In this document: positions 25,197-34,680 of the stretch, one piece after another
Position numbering within the stretch: the first letter of the stretch is position 1
Layout: each line of letters starts with the position of its first letter
From: Homoserinimonas sedimenticola
Lineage (GTDB): Bacteria; Actinomycetota; Actinomycetes; Actinomycetales; Microbacteriaceae
DNA: 64,000 nucleotides
Assembly: GCF_026094475.1 (NCBI RefSeq)
Contig: NZ_JAPELL010000001.1
Coordinates: forward strand, 931,932 to 995,931
Direction: 5' to 3'
The notes under the pieces: generated by a model
Databases searched by the model: none
Told to the model about the DNA's origin: nothing
What the model saw: only the letters and a program-made list of their open reading frames with translations
Position numbers and translations under genes: made by a program

Positions 25197-27048
25197 CTGC
25201 CACTCCGAGCTGCGGGCAGGTGGCGTCGACCTCGGCCTCGAGACTCTCGTCGGAGGTGTGGACAATGGTGCCGCCGCCCATGAGGTCGACGATTGTGCAG
25301 AGGTCCTCGGCTTTGCCCGTGTCGTAGCCTCCGTATGCCGCGACCCGCAGTTCCGGATGCTCCGTGAGTGAGTCGGCCCACATCTGCATGATCCAGAAGT
25401 TCACGGTGACCTCGTGCAGTTCCCCCGACCGCCACAGCAGGTGTGGCTGCTCCGGGTCGGAGAGACTCGTGATGGTGTTGACGACATCATCGCCGTGACC
25501 GAGGAACTCGCCCCTGAGCGTGCTGAGCACCGGCCCGGCTTCAGCCCCTCCGGTGATCGGGCGCGGAATCCAGTAGAGGAAGAAGACCAGGCTGGCGGCG
25601 GCGACTGCCAGGGCTGCTGCCCGCAACGGGCCCCTCGGTACACGGTGCACGATGGCACCCGCGACGACTCCGAGTGACAGCAGCAGCAGCACGACGGTGA
25701 TGAGCCAGAAGTACTTGAGCGGGTAGTACGTCCACGGGGTGGGCTGGTGGCGTGACATGAAGAGCAGCACTGCGAGTCCGAGAATCGAACCCGTCGCTAG
25801 CGCCAGGAGCCCGTAGACAATCGGATGTCGCGGCGTGCGAAAGGCGAGCAGCGCCAGCACGAGGGTCGCGACAAGAATCGCGAAGAACACCCACCGCGGC
25901 ACCGAGTGCGCACCGCCGAACGCCGAGAGAAAGTCGGAGAGCGCGATAAAACTCGGCAGTACGACGGCGAGACCATACACAATGAGCTGCATTCCGCTTG
26001 CCAGAACGAGGAAAAGGGAGAGCCGCCTAACGCGGAGGAGACTGCGACGGTGACGAAGGACGAGCACGACGGCGAGTGACGCAGGGAGCAACACGAACGG
26101 GCTCCACACCGTCAGCAGCAGCGTTGCCGTGACGCAGAGCAGGGCGAGGGCGTGTGCGGGGCTCTTCTCCTCCACAAGGTAGGCGGCGAAGGAGGCGAGA
26201 ACTACGACCAGGGCGATGTGGGCGTTGAAGAATCCGAACTCCAATGGATACCCCGTGACGAACCACGTGAGCGGCACGAAGGATGCCACGGCGCCCACGG
26301 CCCCCACCATGACGAGGCCTGCTCCCGCACGTTCCGTGACGGCCGCGGCGACGACTCCCGTGAGCAGGCAAACTCCCGCGATGACCATGGCCCACACCCC
26401 TGTGAACGCCGTGAGGTCGTGACGAAGGAGGTCGGCGGGCGCGACCGCGTCACGTCCAGGAGCCATTGCCAGCGCGAGCAGGGCCGAGGGCATCGGAACG
26501 GGATTCTCCTCGGGGCCGACAGCGATGCCCGAGTGGTAGAGCACCTGCCGGGCGAACAGCACATTGTTGGCCGAGTCGCCGTGGACGACGAGGGAGAGGC
26601 GCGACGCCCCCGGTAGCTGGGCGCTCACGAGAGTCAGGGCGATCCAGAACGCGCCGCCGAGTGCAGCGGGCAGCCAGGTGACAAGCGTGACCGGTCGCGG
26701 CCGGGCTGGAGCGACATTGCGCCCCAGCATGACGGCGGCCCCCGCGAGGCCGAAGAGCGTCCATGCGATCGTCACCGAGACGTGCATCGTCGCGGGAAGG
26801 AGAGGCGTGACCATGAGCACGCCGACGATGAGCCACATGGTCGCGAGAAGCGAACCCATGACGGCTGCGAAGGCGCCGACTCTTGAGGAGACGGCGACGC
26901 CCCATGGGAGCGCTGCTGCCGCGAAGAGCGGCCAGAGAGGAAAGCCGGCCAGCGTGGCAGCTGCCGAGGCGATGACCAGGGCAGCGACGAGTAGTGCGAA
27001 CCAGGACTCCCGCAGGTGATCGTGCCCCTGCCGCAGCCGTCGCCTCAC
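25183..27048 (-). CDS. Polytopic membrane protein, DUF6541/GT-C-like
   Basis: 621 residues with about thirteen hydrophobic helices. A larger soluble C-terminal portion of about 110 residues (from GGAEAGPVLSTLRGEF) follows, ending VAVTPY. The first long loop carries LSLVVHGDSANNVLFARQVLYH, with an acidic residue as expected for GT-C type transferases. I recognise the general class only and cannot name a substrate. The start is the GTG overlapping the flippase stop (27045-27047); the longer upstream frame is coding in another gene. It is the last gene of a minus-strand run that starts at 33172. Confidence 0.75.
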   Translation of the reverse strand: MRRRLRQGHDHLRESWFALLVAALVIASAAATLAGFPLWPLFAAAALPWGVAVSSRVGAFAAVMGSLLATMWLIVGVLMVTPLLPATMHVSVTIAWTLFGLAGAAVMLGRNVAPARPRPVTLVTWLPAALGGAFWIALTLVSAQLPGASRLSLVVHGDSANNVLFARQVLYHSGIAVGPEENPVPMPSALLALAMAPGRDAVAPADLLRHDLTAFTGVWAMVIAGVCLLTGVVAAAVTERAGAGLVMVGAVGAVASFVPLTWFVTGYPLEFGFFNAHIALVVVLASFAAYLVEEKSPAHALALLCVTATLLLTVWSPFVLLPASLAVVLVLRHRRSLLRVRRLSLFLVLASGMQLIVYGLAVVLPSFIALSDFLSAFGGAHSVPRWVFFAILVATLVLALLAFRTPRHPIVYGLLALATGSILGLAVLLFMSRHQPTPWTYYPLKYFWLITVVLLLLSLGVVAGAIVHRVPRGPLRAAALAVAAASLVFFLYWIPRPITGGAEAGPVLSTLRGEFLGHGDDVVNTITSLSDPEQPHLLWRSGELHEVTVNFWIMQMWADSLTEHPELRVAAYGGYDTGKAEDLCTIVDLMGGGTIVHTSDESLEAEVDATCPQLGVAVTPY

Positions 27049-28310
27049 TGCCGCACCTCCCCCACGGGGCGTGCCGCCGGGCTCGCGAGCCACAGCACGT
27101 GCAGGAGGAGCCCAGCGAGCGGCGCGATGACCGTTGCGAGGACGACCCGCAGCACGAGCTCGTCGAGGGGCAGCATCATGACCGCGACCGTGACCACTGC
27201 TGCCGCCATCCATCCCGCGGAATACGCGAAGTGGCCGTCTCTGCCGAGCACGGCCGCGCCGGTCGCGCAGAGTGCGCCGACAAGAGCGGATGACGCCACC
27301 ATCAGGGCAATGACGCTTCCGTCGAGCGTGACGGGGGCGCCCGAGACGAAGCCGAACACGGCGGGACCAAGCAGCCAGGCGGCGAACGCGAGGACGACCC
27401 CGCCGGCGGCAAGGATACCCAGGATCGCGAGGAGCAGCCGCGCCTCTCTCTGCCGCCTCTCGCGGAAGCGCACGACGAAGTAGCTCTGAAGTGCCATGAC
27501 CGAGACGACGAGCGGGGCGCGGGTGAGGGTGAGGGTGAAGACGAGCTCGCCGATGAGTGCTTCGTCAGCTCCCGGCGAGGTGACCCCCAGGAGCAGCGGA
27601 AATGCGCTTACGAGCACGGCCGTGGAGACCGCGGCGACGATGGTGCGCGCAACGTTCCACGTGAGGCGACGATATCCGACATCGATGTCGCTACGGCCGA
27701 CGAAGCTCCGGCGGATGCTGGGCCACAGCAGCATGATCGCGAGGGGGAACGGCAGGGCGGCCGCCCAAGCCAGCGCCACGACATTAGGGGCGATGAGGAG
27801 TACGACTCCTACGAGCGCGAGCCTCACGAGGCCGTCGACGGAAATCATGAGCGCAAGTGCACGCCACTGGCTCACCCCATACAAGGATCCGCTCAGGGCT
27901 GCGACCAGCACATACGCGGCCCCTCCCAACGCGAGGGGCCATACCAGCGCCCACCCCGAGTCCGGAAAGACGGCGTCGACCCAGATTGGGGCGGATGCGA
28001 CCGTGACGGCGAAGACGAGGGCTGCCGCGATCACCGCGAAATTTCGCGTGCGACTGGCGCGCACACGTGTGCCGGCTTCAATGGGACGGGTGGCACGGGT
28101 GACTTCCTGTTGGATGCCCGAGAGCGCACCGACCACGAGGTATAACGCCGCCCAGAAGATGGCGAAGAGTGCGTAGGGAGCGGGCCCGATCACTCGATAC
28201 ACCAGCCAAGTGACGACGTAACCCGCGGCTCCAGCGACGATGGTCGCCGCGATGATGGGCGTCATGCCCCCCTTCGCCCCGGCTGGCGATTTCCCCCCGG
28301 CCTCGCCCAT
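27045..28310 (-). CDS. Wzx-like polysaccharide flippase
   Basis: 421 residues with about twelve evenly spaced membrane helices and short loops, in the pattern of the MATE/PST family of lipid-linked oligosaccharide flippases. Pairs of helices repeat at regular spacing and the first helix region reads TPIIAATIVAGAAGYVVTWL. It would move undecaprenyl-diphosphate-linked glycan to the outer face. The ATG at 28310 was used. The ATG at 28265 behind AAGGGGGGC is an equally good start. It lies 8 bp after the epimerase gene, in one operon. Confidence 0.78.
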   Translation of the reverse strand: MGEAGGKSPAGAKGGMTPIIAATIVAGAAGYVVTWLVYRVIGPAPYALFAIFWAALYLVVGALSGIQQEVTRATRPIEAGTRVRASRTRNFAVIAAALVFAVTVASAPIWVDAVFPDSGWALVWPLALGGAAYVLVAALSGSLYGVSQWRALALMISVDGLVRLALVGVVLLIAPNVVALAWAAALPFPLAIMLLWPSIRRSFVGRSDIDVGYRRLTWNVARTIVAAVSTAVLVSAFPLLLGVTSPGADEALIGELVFTLTLTRAPLVVSVMALQSYFVVRFRERRQREARLLLAILGILAAGGVVLAFAAWLLGPAVFGFVSGAPVTLDGSVIALMVASSALVGALCATGAAVLGRDGHFAYSAGWMAAAVVTVAVMMLPLDELVLRVVLATVIAPLAGLLLHVLWLASPAARPVGEVRQ

Positions 28311-28318
28311 TGTGCCTG

Positions 28319-29383
28319 TCAGACCCTCTCAGCGATCCACTGCTGCAAGCCGGCGATGCCCCGCTCGACGCTCCACTCCGGCTTCCAGTCAAGCTCCGCC
28401 GTCGTGCGTTGAATCGTGCACTCCGCATGCCGCACGTCCCCGTCACGGTACTGCTCCGTGACATGCGGGGCCGGAGCGCCATGGAAGTCAGCGATGTGCT
28501 GAGCGAGTTCGAGGATCGTGGTCCCGACGCCCGACCCCACGTCGAAGGGGGTCGAACCGGTGGCGAGATCGCCGATGACCGTTTCAAGGGAGGCCGCGAC
28601 ATCCTCGATGTAGACGAAGTCGCGCGTGATGCGACCGTCTTCATAGACGGGGATCGACTCCCCGCGCATCGCCATCTGTGAGAAGAGAGACACGATGCCC
28701 GTGTAGGGGTTGATGAGCGACTGGCCGGGACCGTAGACGTTCTGGAAGCGCAGGATCGTCAGGGCGACATCGTGGGAGGAAGTCCATGCCGACAGGATGT
28801 TCTCCTGCGCGAGCTTGGTGGCGCCGTAGACGCTGGTCGGGGCCGGGCGTGTGCGGGAACCCTCGCTGGGAAGGGGCCGTGCGCCGGCGAAGTCCCACTC
28901 TTTGCGCTCGAACTGGGCATGCGAGCGCTGACCCGGGGCGAAGGTGCTGCCGTCTTCACGCTGCCACTCTCCTTCGCCGTAGACGGCGCGGCTGCTGCTG
29001 AGGACGAACTGGCGAGGCGTATGACCGGCGCGACCGAACGCATCCAGCATCTGGGTCGTGCCGACGACGTTGACCTCGGCGTGCCTGGTCGCCTCGTGAA
29101 GTGACTGGGCGGTGCCTGTCTCGGCCGCGAGGTGCACGAGGATATCCGGCCGGACGTCGGCGAGGAGGGAGTCCCAGTCGGCGGCCTTCGTGACGTCGCC
29201 ATGGACGAGCTCGGCGGCGGGGTGGAGCTCGGCCGGGCGCTCGGCGTTGGGGTGCACCTGCGGGTGCAGATTGTCGAGCACGACCCAGCGGTCGGCGCGG
29301 GCGGCGAGGCGCTGCGAAAGGGCACAGCCGATGAAGCCGGCGCCCCCCGTGACGAGGACGGTGCCGATGTCAGTAGCGACCAA
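28319..29383 (-). CDS. NAD-dependent nucleotide-sugar epimerase/dehydratase
   Basis: 354 residues, SDR fold: VLVTGGAGFIGCALSQRLAA, FVLSSSRAVYGEGEW and SVYGATKLAQENI (Tyr-x3-Lys). The segment around QRSHAQFERKEWDF before the catalytic Tyr recalls dTDP-rhamnose 4-epimerases (Tll), but I am not sure. It prepares a nucleotide sugar for the glycan. The start was placed at a TTG, six bases after a good AAGGAG ribosome binding site. Codons further upstream lie in the intergenic promoter and do not match the family. Confidence 0.82.
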   Translation of the reverse strand: MVATDIGTVLVTGGAGFIGCALSQRLAARADRWVVLDNLHPQVHPNAERPAELHPAAELVHGDVTKAADWDSLLADVRPDILVHLAAETGTAQSLHEATRHAEVNVVGTTQMLDAFGRAGHTPRQFVLSSSRAVYGEGEWQREDGSTFAPGQRSHAQFERKEWDFAGARPLPSEGSRTRPAPTSVYGATKLAQENILSAWTSSHDVALTILRFQNVYGPGQSLINPYTGIVSLFSQMAMRGESIPVYEDGRITRDFVYIEDVAASLETVIGDLATGSTPFDVGSGVGTTILELAQHIADFHGAPAPHVTEQYRDGDVRHAECTIQRTTAELDWKPEWSVERGIAGLQQWIAERV

Positions 29384-29415
29384 GTGGGACTCCTTGTGTG
29401 GTGAGAGGTTCTTCG

Positions 29416-29442
29416 ACTTTATCGAGCGCGCTGACGCGTCAA
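29416..29442 (-). promoter_or_regulatory. Promoter with palindrome before the epimerase operon
   Basis: On the minus strand TTGACG (29442-29437) and TAAAGT (29421-29416) are 15 bp apart, a bit close. The -35 is inside the perfect palindrome TGACGCGTCA (29432-29441), which also overlaps the stop codon of the acyltransferase gene. It suggests a regulated internal promoter. Confidence 0.4.
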
Positions 29443-30695
29443 TCAGCACGCGCCGGCGCTGGCCCTGCGGCGGGCGGACCATCCGCGGGCTTCCCGCGAG
29501 CGATGCGTTCGCGGGGCCAGCGGAACCACCAACGGATGCCGCGTCCCGGTCCGAGGTCCTTGAGGCTCATGGCGCGCTTCTCGACGCCGTGCCAGCTGAC
29601 CCATGCGCAACCGAACGTCACGAGTAGCGTCGCGATGACCCACGGCACGTAGCCCCAGTGGTGCCAACCGAGGTACGCCGTGAACTGCTGCACGAGGAAT
29701 CCGTAGACGTAGATTCCGTAGGAATAGTCGTTCTTCGCCCCAATCCACTGCACCTGGCGCGGTAGCTTGGCGGCAGACCACAGGAGCAGGTAGGCGAAGG
29801 CGGGGTACCCGATGAGCACCCAGCCGCCGAAGGCGAGGCTCAGCAGCACCACGACCGCGCTCAGTGCACCGAGGATGTTGTTCAGGGGAATCGCTTTGGA
29901 GTAGAGCCCAAGGCTCGCGCCCACGAGGAAAACGTAGGTGAGGTTGACCCGGAACGGGTCCCCGAACATCGGGAGGTACGAGGGAACGAGGGTCGGGAAG
30001 AAGGTATTCGACAGCGAGATCGCGAGCATGCCGAGCGCCGAGAGCACCACGAGCCAGCGCGCGTACTTGAGGGCGCCGATCACGAGGAAGAGGGCGATGA
30101 CCAGATAACACGCCCATTCGTAGGAGAGAGTCCACAGTGAGCCGTTGAACACGCTCGACCCGGTCATCTCGCCGTAAGGGGTTGTCGTCGCGAAGAGGTC
30201 GTGCACACCCCAGGCCCGCATGGTTAGGTCTGCATTAGCCACGATATAGCTGACAGGCCCGCCACCACCAAGGGTGAAGTAGCCGGCGAGCGGACGGCCC
30301 TCCATGAGCCAGACGAGTGGCCCGACGACTAAGGCACCGACGGCGAGCACGAGCCAGAAGGCGGGGAAGATCCGCAGGACGCGCCGCCAGAGGAACTGGA
30401 TGATGTCGGAGCCTGCGCCGCTCTTGGCGATCAGGTATCCGCTGATGGCGAAGAAGCCGACGACGGCGATGCCGCCGATCGTCTCCTGGTTACGGACGAT
30501 GAGGGGCATCGGGTCGGAGCCCCAGCCGCCGAGGGGGAATGCGTGCGAGAAGATGACGAGGGAGGCAAGGACGAGGCGGAGAAGGCCGAGCGCGTTGTGG
30601 TGACCCGCCATGCCCTCCGAGAGGGACTGGCGAACGCGCACCCGAGGTTTCGGCGTCGATTCGGGAAGCTGCTCTGCGGGGCTTGTGGCGGTCAT
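29439..30695 (-). CDS. Acyltransferase family 3 membrane protein
   Basis: 418 residues with about ten membrane helices. The N-terminal region has NALGLLRLVLASLVIFSHAFPLGGW, whose His in the first helix matches the conserved His of OafA/NodX-type acyltransferases, followed by FFAISGYLI and FLWRRVLRIFPAFWL. These enzymes transfer acetyl or other short acyl groups to surface glycans. The ATG follows AGGAGG at 5 bp. A TTG just before it is the overlapped stop region of the upstream GT2-GT4 gene. There is no C-terminal SGNH domain, unlike the protein at 46909-48957. Confidence 0.88.
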   Translation of the reverse strand: MTATSPAEQLPESTPKPRVRVRQSLSEGMAGHHNALGLLRLVLASLVIFSHAFPLGGWGSDPMPLIVRNQETIGGIAVVGFFAISGYLIAKSGAGSDIIQFLWRRVLRIFPAFWLVLAVGALVVGPLVWLMEGRPLAGYFTLGGGGPVSYIVANADLTMRAWGVHDLFATTTPYGEMTGSSVFNGSLWTLSYEWACYLVIALFLVIGALKYARWLVVLSALGMLAISLSNTFFPTLVPSYLPMFGDPFRVNLTYVFLVGASLGLYSKAIPLNNILGALSAVVVLLSLAFGGWVLIGYPAFAYLLLWSAAKLPRQVQWIGAKNDYSYGIYVYGFLVQQFTAYLGWHHWGYVPWVIATLLVTFGCAWVSWHGVEKRAMSLKDLGPGRGIRWWFRWPRERIARGKPADGPPAAGPAPARAD

Positions 30696-33172
30696 CAACG
30701 CCTCCTGAGCCGCTTGGCCACCTTGCCGACAACAGCGCTCGGCCCGGCGGTGCGCAGGTAGAAGGCGGCGCGTCCGACGTCGTGCAGGAGCCCCGAGCGA
30801 CGGCGCTGCTTGCGCCCCTTCGCCGCGGCGGCCAGCTGGGCCGCCGTGAGGCCGCGGTGGTCGCGCGAATGCCGGGCCTCCGCCACGAAGTCGACGAGCG
30901 GGGCGAGGGCAACCTCCCAGAAGTAGCTTTCACGGACCCGGCGGATGTTCGCCTTGGCTTCCGCAATGAACTCATCGTCGAAGAGCACGCGCTCGAGGGC
31001 TGCCGCAAGCGCCTCGACGTCTTCCGCAGCGACGACGACGCCGAGGTTCTCGCGCTCGATGAGCTCGGCGAAGTGGTCGCCCGCCGTCACGACCATGGGC
31101 AGCTCCGCCCACAGGTAGTCGAGGATGCGGGTGCGGAACGAGAAGGTCGTCTCGATGTGCGAGAAGTGCGTGCTGACGCCCGCATCCGCCTCGGTCAGGT
31201 AGTTCTGCCGGTCGGCATAGTCGACCCAAGAGGGGTTGAAGAAGACGGAGCGGTCGAGCTCGCCGAGCTCCTCGGCGAGCGCTCGCGACTCCTTGACGAT
31301 GCGCATCTCGGGCACTCCTGGGTGCGGATGCTTCGTGCCCTGGAAGAACAGGCGTACCCCGTCGCGTCGCCCCGAGAGTTCGGCGACCGCGCGGATGAGG
31401 GTCTTGGGGTCGAACCAGTTGTAGAGGCCACCGCTCCACAACAGCACCTTGTCGTCGCGCCCGATGCCGGGCATGACGCCCTTGAGCACGTCCCGCTCGT
31501 GTGTGGGTGGCGTGGAGGAGAGCCCGAAGGGGGCGATGCTGATGAGCCCGTCGAGATCGGGGTCACCGTCGTAGTTGAGGGGGTTGATGCGGCCGAGGGC
31601 CGCGAGCTGCCCGAGCCAGAACATCTTCTGCCGGTCGGAGGCGCAGAGGAAGAAGTCGCCGCGCTGCAGCTGCTCGTTGAGCACATCGGTCGCATCCGAT
31701 ACTTGCTGGGTCCACTGCGCCGCGGGCAGCTCTCGGCCCTGCTCCAGCTGCTCGAGGTGCATGGGGTCGTAGATGTCGACGACGAGGATCTTGGAGCTCG
31801 TGCGGATGCTCTCGAAGACGGCCATCGCATGTCCTTGGAAGACGATGACATCCGCCCAGGCCTCGAGGGGGCCGAACTTGGCGTCGTCGCCCGGCCGCAC
31901 GTGCTCGATGCGGAACGGAGCATCCATCTCCTCGGCGCCCGAGAGGGTGACGAGGCAGACGTCGTTGTCACGGGAGAGGAGCTCGGCCATGTTCCAGGCG
32001 CGGATGGCGGGGCCTGCGAGCTTCTTGCCGATCGGGTCGCCCGTGATGACGACCACCTTGGTGCGCTCGGTCGGCTCGAGCACGTCGAAGGCACTCACGA
32101 TGTCGGTGTACCCGTCGAGGTATTTCTCCTCCTGGTACACGGGCGCGTCGACCTGGCCGAAGAGCCGCCACAGCATGTTGTCGCTGACGGTGCGGCTGGT
32201 CTGGATGTCGTCGCGGCTCTTGCGCAGCGACGGTAGGTGCTCCACGAACTGGTCGATCGCGAACATGGCGGAGACGGCCTGCTTCGATACCGCCTCGGTG
32301 TCGTCACTGTCGCCGCCCGGCTTGCGGAGGTCGTAGGCGGTGGAGTCGAGTCCGGCGCGGGAGATGCCGCGGCGGATCGCGAGCGTGACGGCGGCTGGCA
32401 GGGTCTCGTGGAGGGCATCCTCTTCGAGGTTCTTGTAGAGCGTGAAGAGGGCGTTGCGCTCGAGAAGGTAGGTCTCCTTGTAGGGGCCGAACTCCGCCAT
32501 CGAGGCGTGGTGCTTGTGGTACGCGAGCGATTCGGGAACGTAGGCGAAGCGCCAGCCGCGCAGGTTGAGCCGCCAGCCGAGGTCGACGTCCTCGAAGAAC
32601 ATGAAGTAGCGCTCATCGAAGCCGCCGAGGGCGTCGTAGACGCTGCGGCGCACGAACATGGCGGAGCCGGTGCCGAAGAGCACGTCCTGCGGCACGTCGG
32701 GTGTCTTGGGGATCGCCTCTCCCGTGAAGGGCTTGTATCCCATTCCGTACCAGGTCATGGCGGAGCCGATGTAGTCGACCTTCTCGCCCTCCCAGTCGAG
32801 CACGCGGCTCGCGACGGCACCGATCTGCTCGGATGTCTCGAACTTCTCGACCGCGGCCCGCACCCACTTCTCGTCGGGGCGCGCGTCGTTGTTGAGGAGC
32901 GCGATGTACTCGCCGCTGGATGCTGCGACTCCCCTGTTGCATCCGCCGGCGAAGCCGTCGTTCGTCTTCGAGACGACGAGCTTCACGTGCGGCGCGGCAG
33001 CCCGGATGCGCTCGGCGCTGTCGTCGCCGGACGCATTCTCGACGACGACGATCTCGAGTTTCTCCTGCGACCAGTCCAGTCGGCCAAGGTGGCCTATGGC
33101 CTCGATCGTGTCGTCGGCACCTCGGAAGTTGACGAGGATGACGGAAACGACACCCAGTCGCTGCGTGGGCAT
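30695..33172 (-). CDS. GT2-GT4 fusion glycosyltransferase
   Basis: 825 residues with two catalytic folds in one chain. Residues 1 to about 270 form a GT-A family 2 domain: VSVILVNFRGADDTIEAI, LLNNDARPD (Asn-Asn-Asp at 94-96), and GGFDERYFMFFEDVDLGWRL (Glu194, Asp195, Asp197). After a linker of about 100 residues, about 370-760 form a GT-B/GT4-like domain: VVVITGDPIGKKLAGPAIRAW, LLWSGGLYNWFDPKTLIRA, and FSFRTRILDYLWAELPMVVTAGD. It could add two sugars in sequence. The C-terminus is Arg-rich. The ATG MPTQRLGVVS was chosen; a TAGACT box lies about 30 bp upstream, with GAAAGG before the ATG. Confidence 0.87.
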   Translation of the reverse strand: MPTQRLGVVSVILVNFRGADDTIEAIGHLGRLDWSQEKLEIVVVENASGDDSAERIRAAAPHVKLVVSKTNDGFAGGCNRGVAASSGEYIALLNNDARPDEKWVRAAVEKFETSEQIGAVASRVLDWEGEKVDYIGSAMTWYGMGYKPFTGEAIPKTPDVPQDVLFGTGSAMFVRRSVYDALGGFDERYFMFFEDVDLGWRLNLRGWRFAYVPESLAYHKHHASMAEFGPYKETYLLERNALFTLYKNLEEDALHETLPAAVTLAIRRGISRAGLDSTAYDLRKPGGDSDDTEAVSKQAVSAMFAIDQFVEHLPSLRKSRDDIQTSRTVSDNMLWRLFGQVDAPVYQEEKYLDGYTDIVSAFDVLEPTERTKVVVITGDPIGKKLAGPAIRAWNMAELLSRDNDVCLVTLSGAEEMDAPFRIEHVRPGDDAKFGPLEAWADVIVFQGHAMAVFESIRTSSKILVVDIYDPMHLEQLEQGRELPAAQWTQQVSDATDVLNEQLQRGDFFLCASDRQKMFWLGQLAALGRINPLNYDGDPDLDGLISIAPFGLSSTPPTHERDVLKGVMPGIGRDDKVLLWSGGLYNWFDPKTLIRAVAELSGRRDGVRLFFQGTKHPHPGVPEMRIVKESRALAEELGELDRSVFFNPSWVDYADRQNYLTEADAGVSTHFSHIETTFSFRTRILDYLWAELPMVVTAGDHFAELIERENLGVVVAAEDVEALAAALERVLFDDEFIAEAKANIRRVRESYFWEVALAPLVDFVAEARHSRDHRGLTAAQLAAAAKGRKQRRRSGLLHDVGRAAFYLRTAGPSAVVGKVAKRLRRR

Positions 33173-33310
33173 GGGCGCCTTTCGGGAGACGGGAACGGAC
33201 CCCCGGAGTCTAGCAATCGGCGCGTTGGTCACGCCGCTGCATCGCTGGCTACGCTGACCCTGCCCGCCGCGCGAGCCGATGGTCGGCAGGAACCTCAGAC
33301 GCCACACCAC

Positions 33311-33328
33311 TAAACTGTGCGAATCGCA
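33311..33328 (+). promoter_or_regulatory. Candidate promoter and palindrome of the Wzz-pgl operon
   Basis: TAAACT at 33311-33316 is a plausible -10. Directly after it TGCGA-A-TCGCA (33318-33328) is a perfect 5+1+5 palindrome at the predicted transcription start, a place where a repressor could act. The ATG follows at 33383 with GAGGG upstream. No convincing -35 was seen. Confidence 0.35.
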
Positions 33329-33382
33329 GTGAGCATTCGGGTTGCTCCAGCGCGGCACACGATCGGGACATTGAGGGACTAG

Positions 33383-34675
33383 ATGACAGCTCGGGATCTC
33401 CTCCGCGTCGTTCGCGAGGGGTGGGCGATCATCCTCGCGGTGACAGTGCTCTTCGCCGCCGCTGCCTATGCCTATGCGGCGACCCGCACCCCGACCTACG
33501 AGTCCGCCGCGACTCTGCTCGTTTCTGCCTGCACGGTGAGCGAGGACGTCGAGGTCTGCGACCCGGCGGGGGGCACTGCCTTCGCCGTGGAGCGAGCCCG
33601 AATTTACGCGAGTGTCGGCACCACCGGTGAGGTTCTTGACGGCGCGGCGGAGTACACGGATGCCGTGGATTCAGGTGAAGCACTCATCGACGTCGTCACA
33701 GTCAGGCAGGCAACGGACTCCGCCCTTCTTACTGTGAGGGCAACGGCCTCGACTGCGGAGGATGCAGCCGACATTGCCAATGCGGTCGCCCTGTCCCTGA
33801 TCGAATATGTGGACGACACCGTTGAAGTGGAAGAGACAGATCGAACCCGCGTGCAGTTCGCGGTGATAGGCGAGGCAGACCCGCCTTCCGGGCCTTCAGA
33901 GAGCATCCGCCAGACCGTCGTGTTGGCCGCGATACTCGGGATCTTCATCGGCCTTGCGCTCGCACTTCTCCGTTGGTACTTGAACACTCGGATCCGGGAT
34001 GCCCAGGAAGCCGAGGCAATCGCTGGGACAGATGTATTGGCCGAGCTCCGGTTCGCAGCCGACGACGTCCCTGTGTCGGATCGAGACAGCGACGACGCTT
34101 TCCATCAGCTGCGGACCGTCATAGCGGCACGCCTCACGAACGGGGAGACCACAGGGACCACTGACGAAGCGCCGCGTATTCCTGCTGTTGTCGTCCTTTC
34201 GCCTGGAGACGACACTCTGACCCCGCACGTGACGCGTCGACTCGCGGCCTCCTTCGCGTCGACGCGCGCGCGCGTCGGAGTGCTGAGCCTCCACGATGGG
34301 TTCGACGCGGCTGCCAACGCGGTCGATCTGCGTGAGTCGCTTGGTCGGGAAGACGCTGCTGCAGCCGGACCCGTTGGCGACGCACTCGTGATGACATATT
34401 CGACACGAGGCGAGGACACCTCGGTACTGCTCGGGACAAAGGCATTCAGCGCGTTCTTGGAGCAGCTGCGAACCGTCGCAGATGTGGTGTTGATCGATGC
34501 TGCTGCGAACGGGCCCCAAGCCGAGTTGACGGGAGCTGCCCGAGTGGCTGACGGAGCACTAGTGGTGGTGGAGGCCGGTCGCACCAGACGGCAAGAGCTC
34601 GAAGGCGCCCTGCGCTCACTCGACCTCGTCGGCGTACCAGTTCTGGGCCTGGCGACTGTGAACAGGTCCAACTAG
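33383..34675 (+). CDS. Wzz-like chain-length protein with degenerate BY-kinase domain
   Basis: 430 residues. Two helices at about 14-33 and 178-199 bracket an extracytoplasmic chain-length domain (Wzz/CpsC type). The C-terminal half looks like a bacterial tyrosine kinase domain: DAFHQLRTVIAAR (239-251) matches the EAFRxLRTNI motif. The P-loop position reads VVLSPGDDTLTPHVTRRLAA (270-289), with no GK[ST]. The Walker A' position VGVLSLHDGF has lost its DxD. Walker B (VLIDAAANG) is partly kept and there is no C-terminal Tyr cluster (ends NRSN). It is probably a pseudokinase that controls chain length by fold alone. First gene of a long operon. Confidence 0.85.
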   Translation: MTARDLLRVVREGWAIILAVTVLFAAAAYAYAATRTPTYESAATLLVSACTVSEDVEVCDPAGGTAFAVERARIYASVGTTGEVLDGAAEYTDAVDSGEALIDVVTVRQATDSALLTVRATASTAEDAADIANAVALSLIEYVDDTVEVEETDRTRVQFAVIGEADPPSGPSESIRQTVVLAAILGIFIGLALALLRWYLNTRIRDAQEAEAIAGTDVLAELRFAADDVPVSDRDSDDAFHQLRTVIAARLTNGETTGTTDEAPRIPAVVVLSPGDDTLTPHVTRRLAASFASTRARVGVLSLHDGFDAAANAVDLRESLGREDAAAAGPVGDALVMTYSTRGEDTSVLLGTKAFSAFLEQLRTVADVVLIDAAANGPQAELTGAARVADGALVVVEAGRTRRQELEGALRSLDLVGVPVLGLATVNRSN

Positions 34676-34680
34676 CCCTC

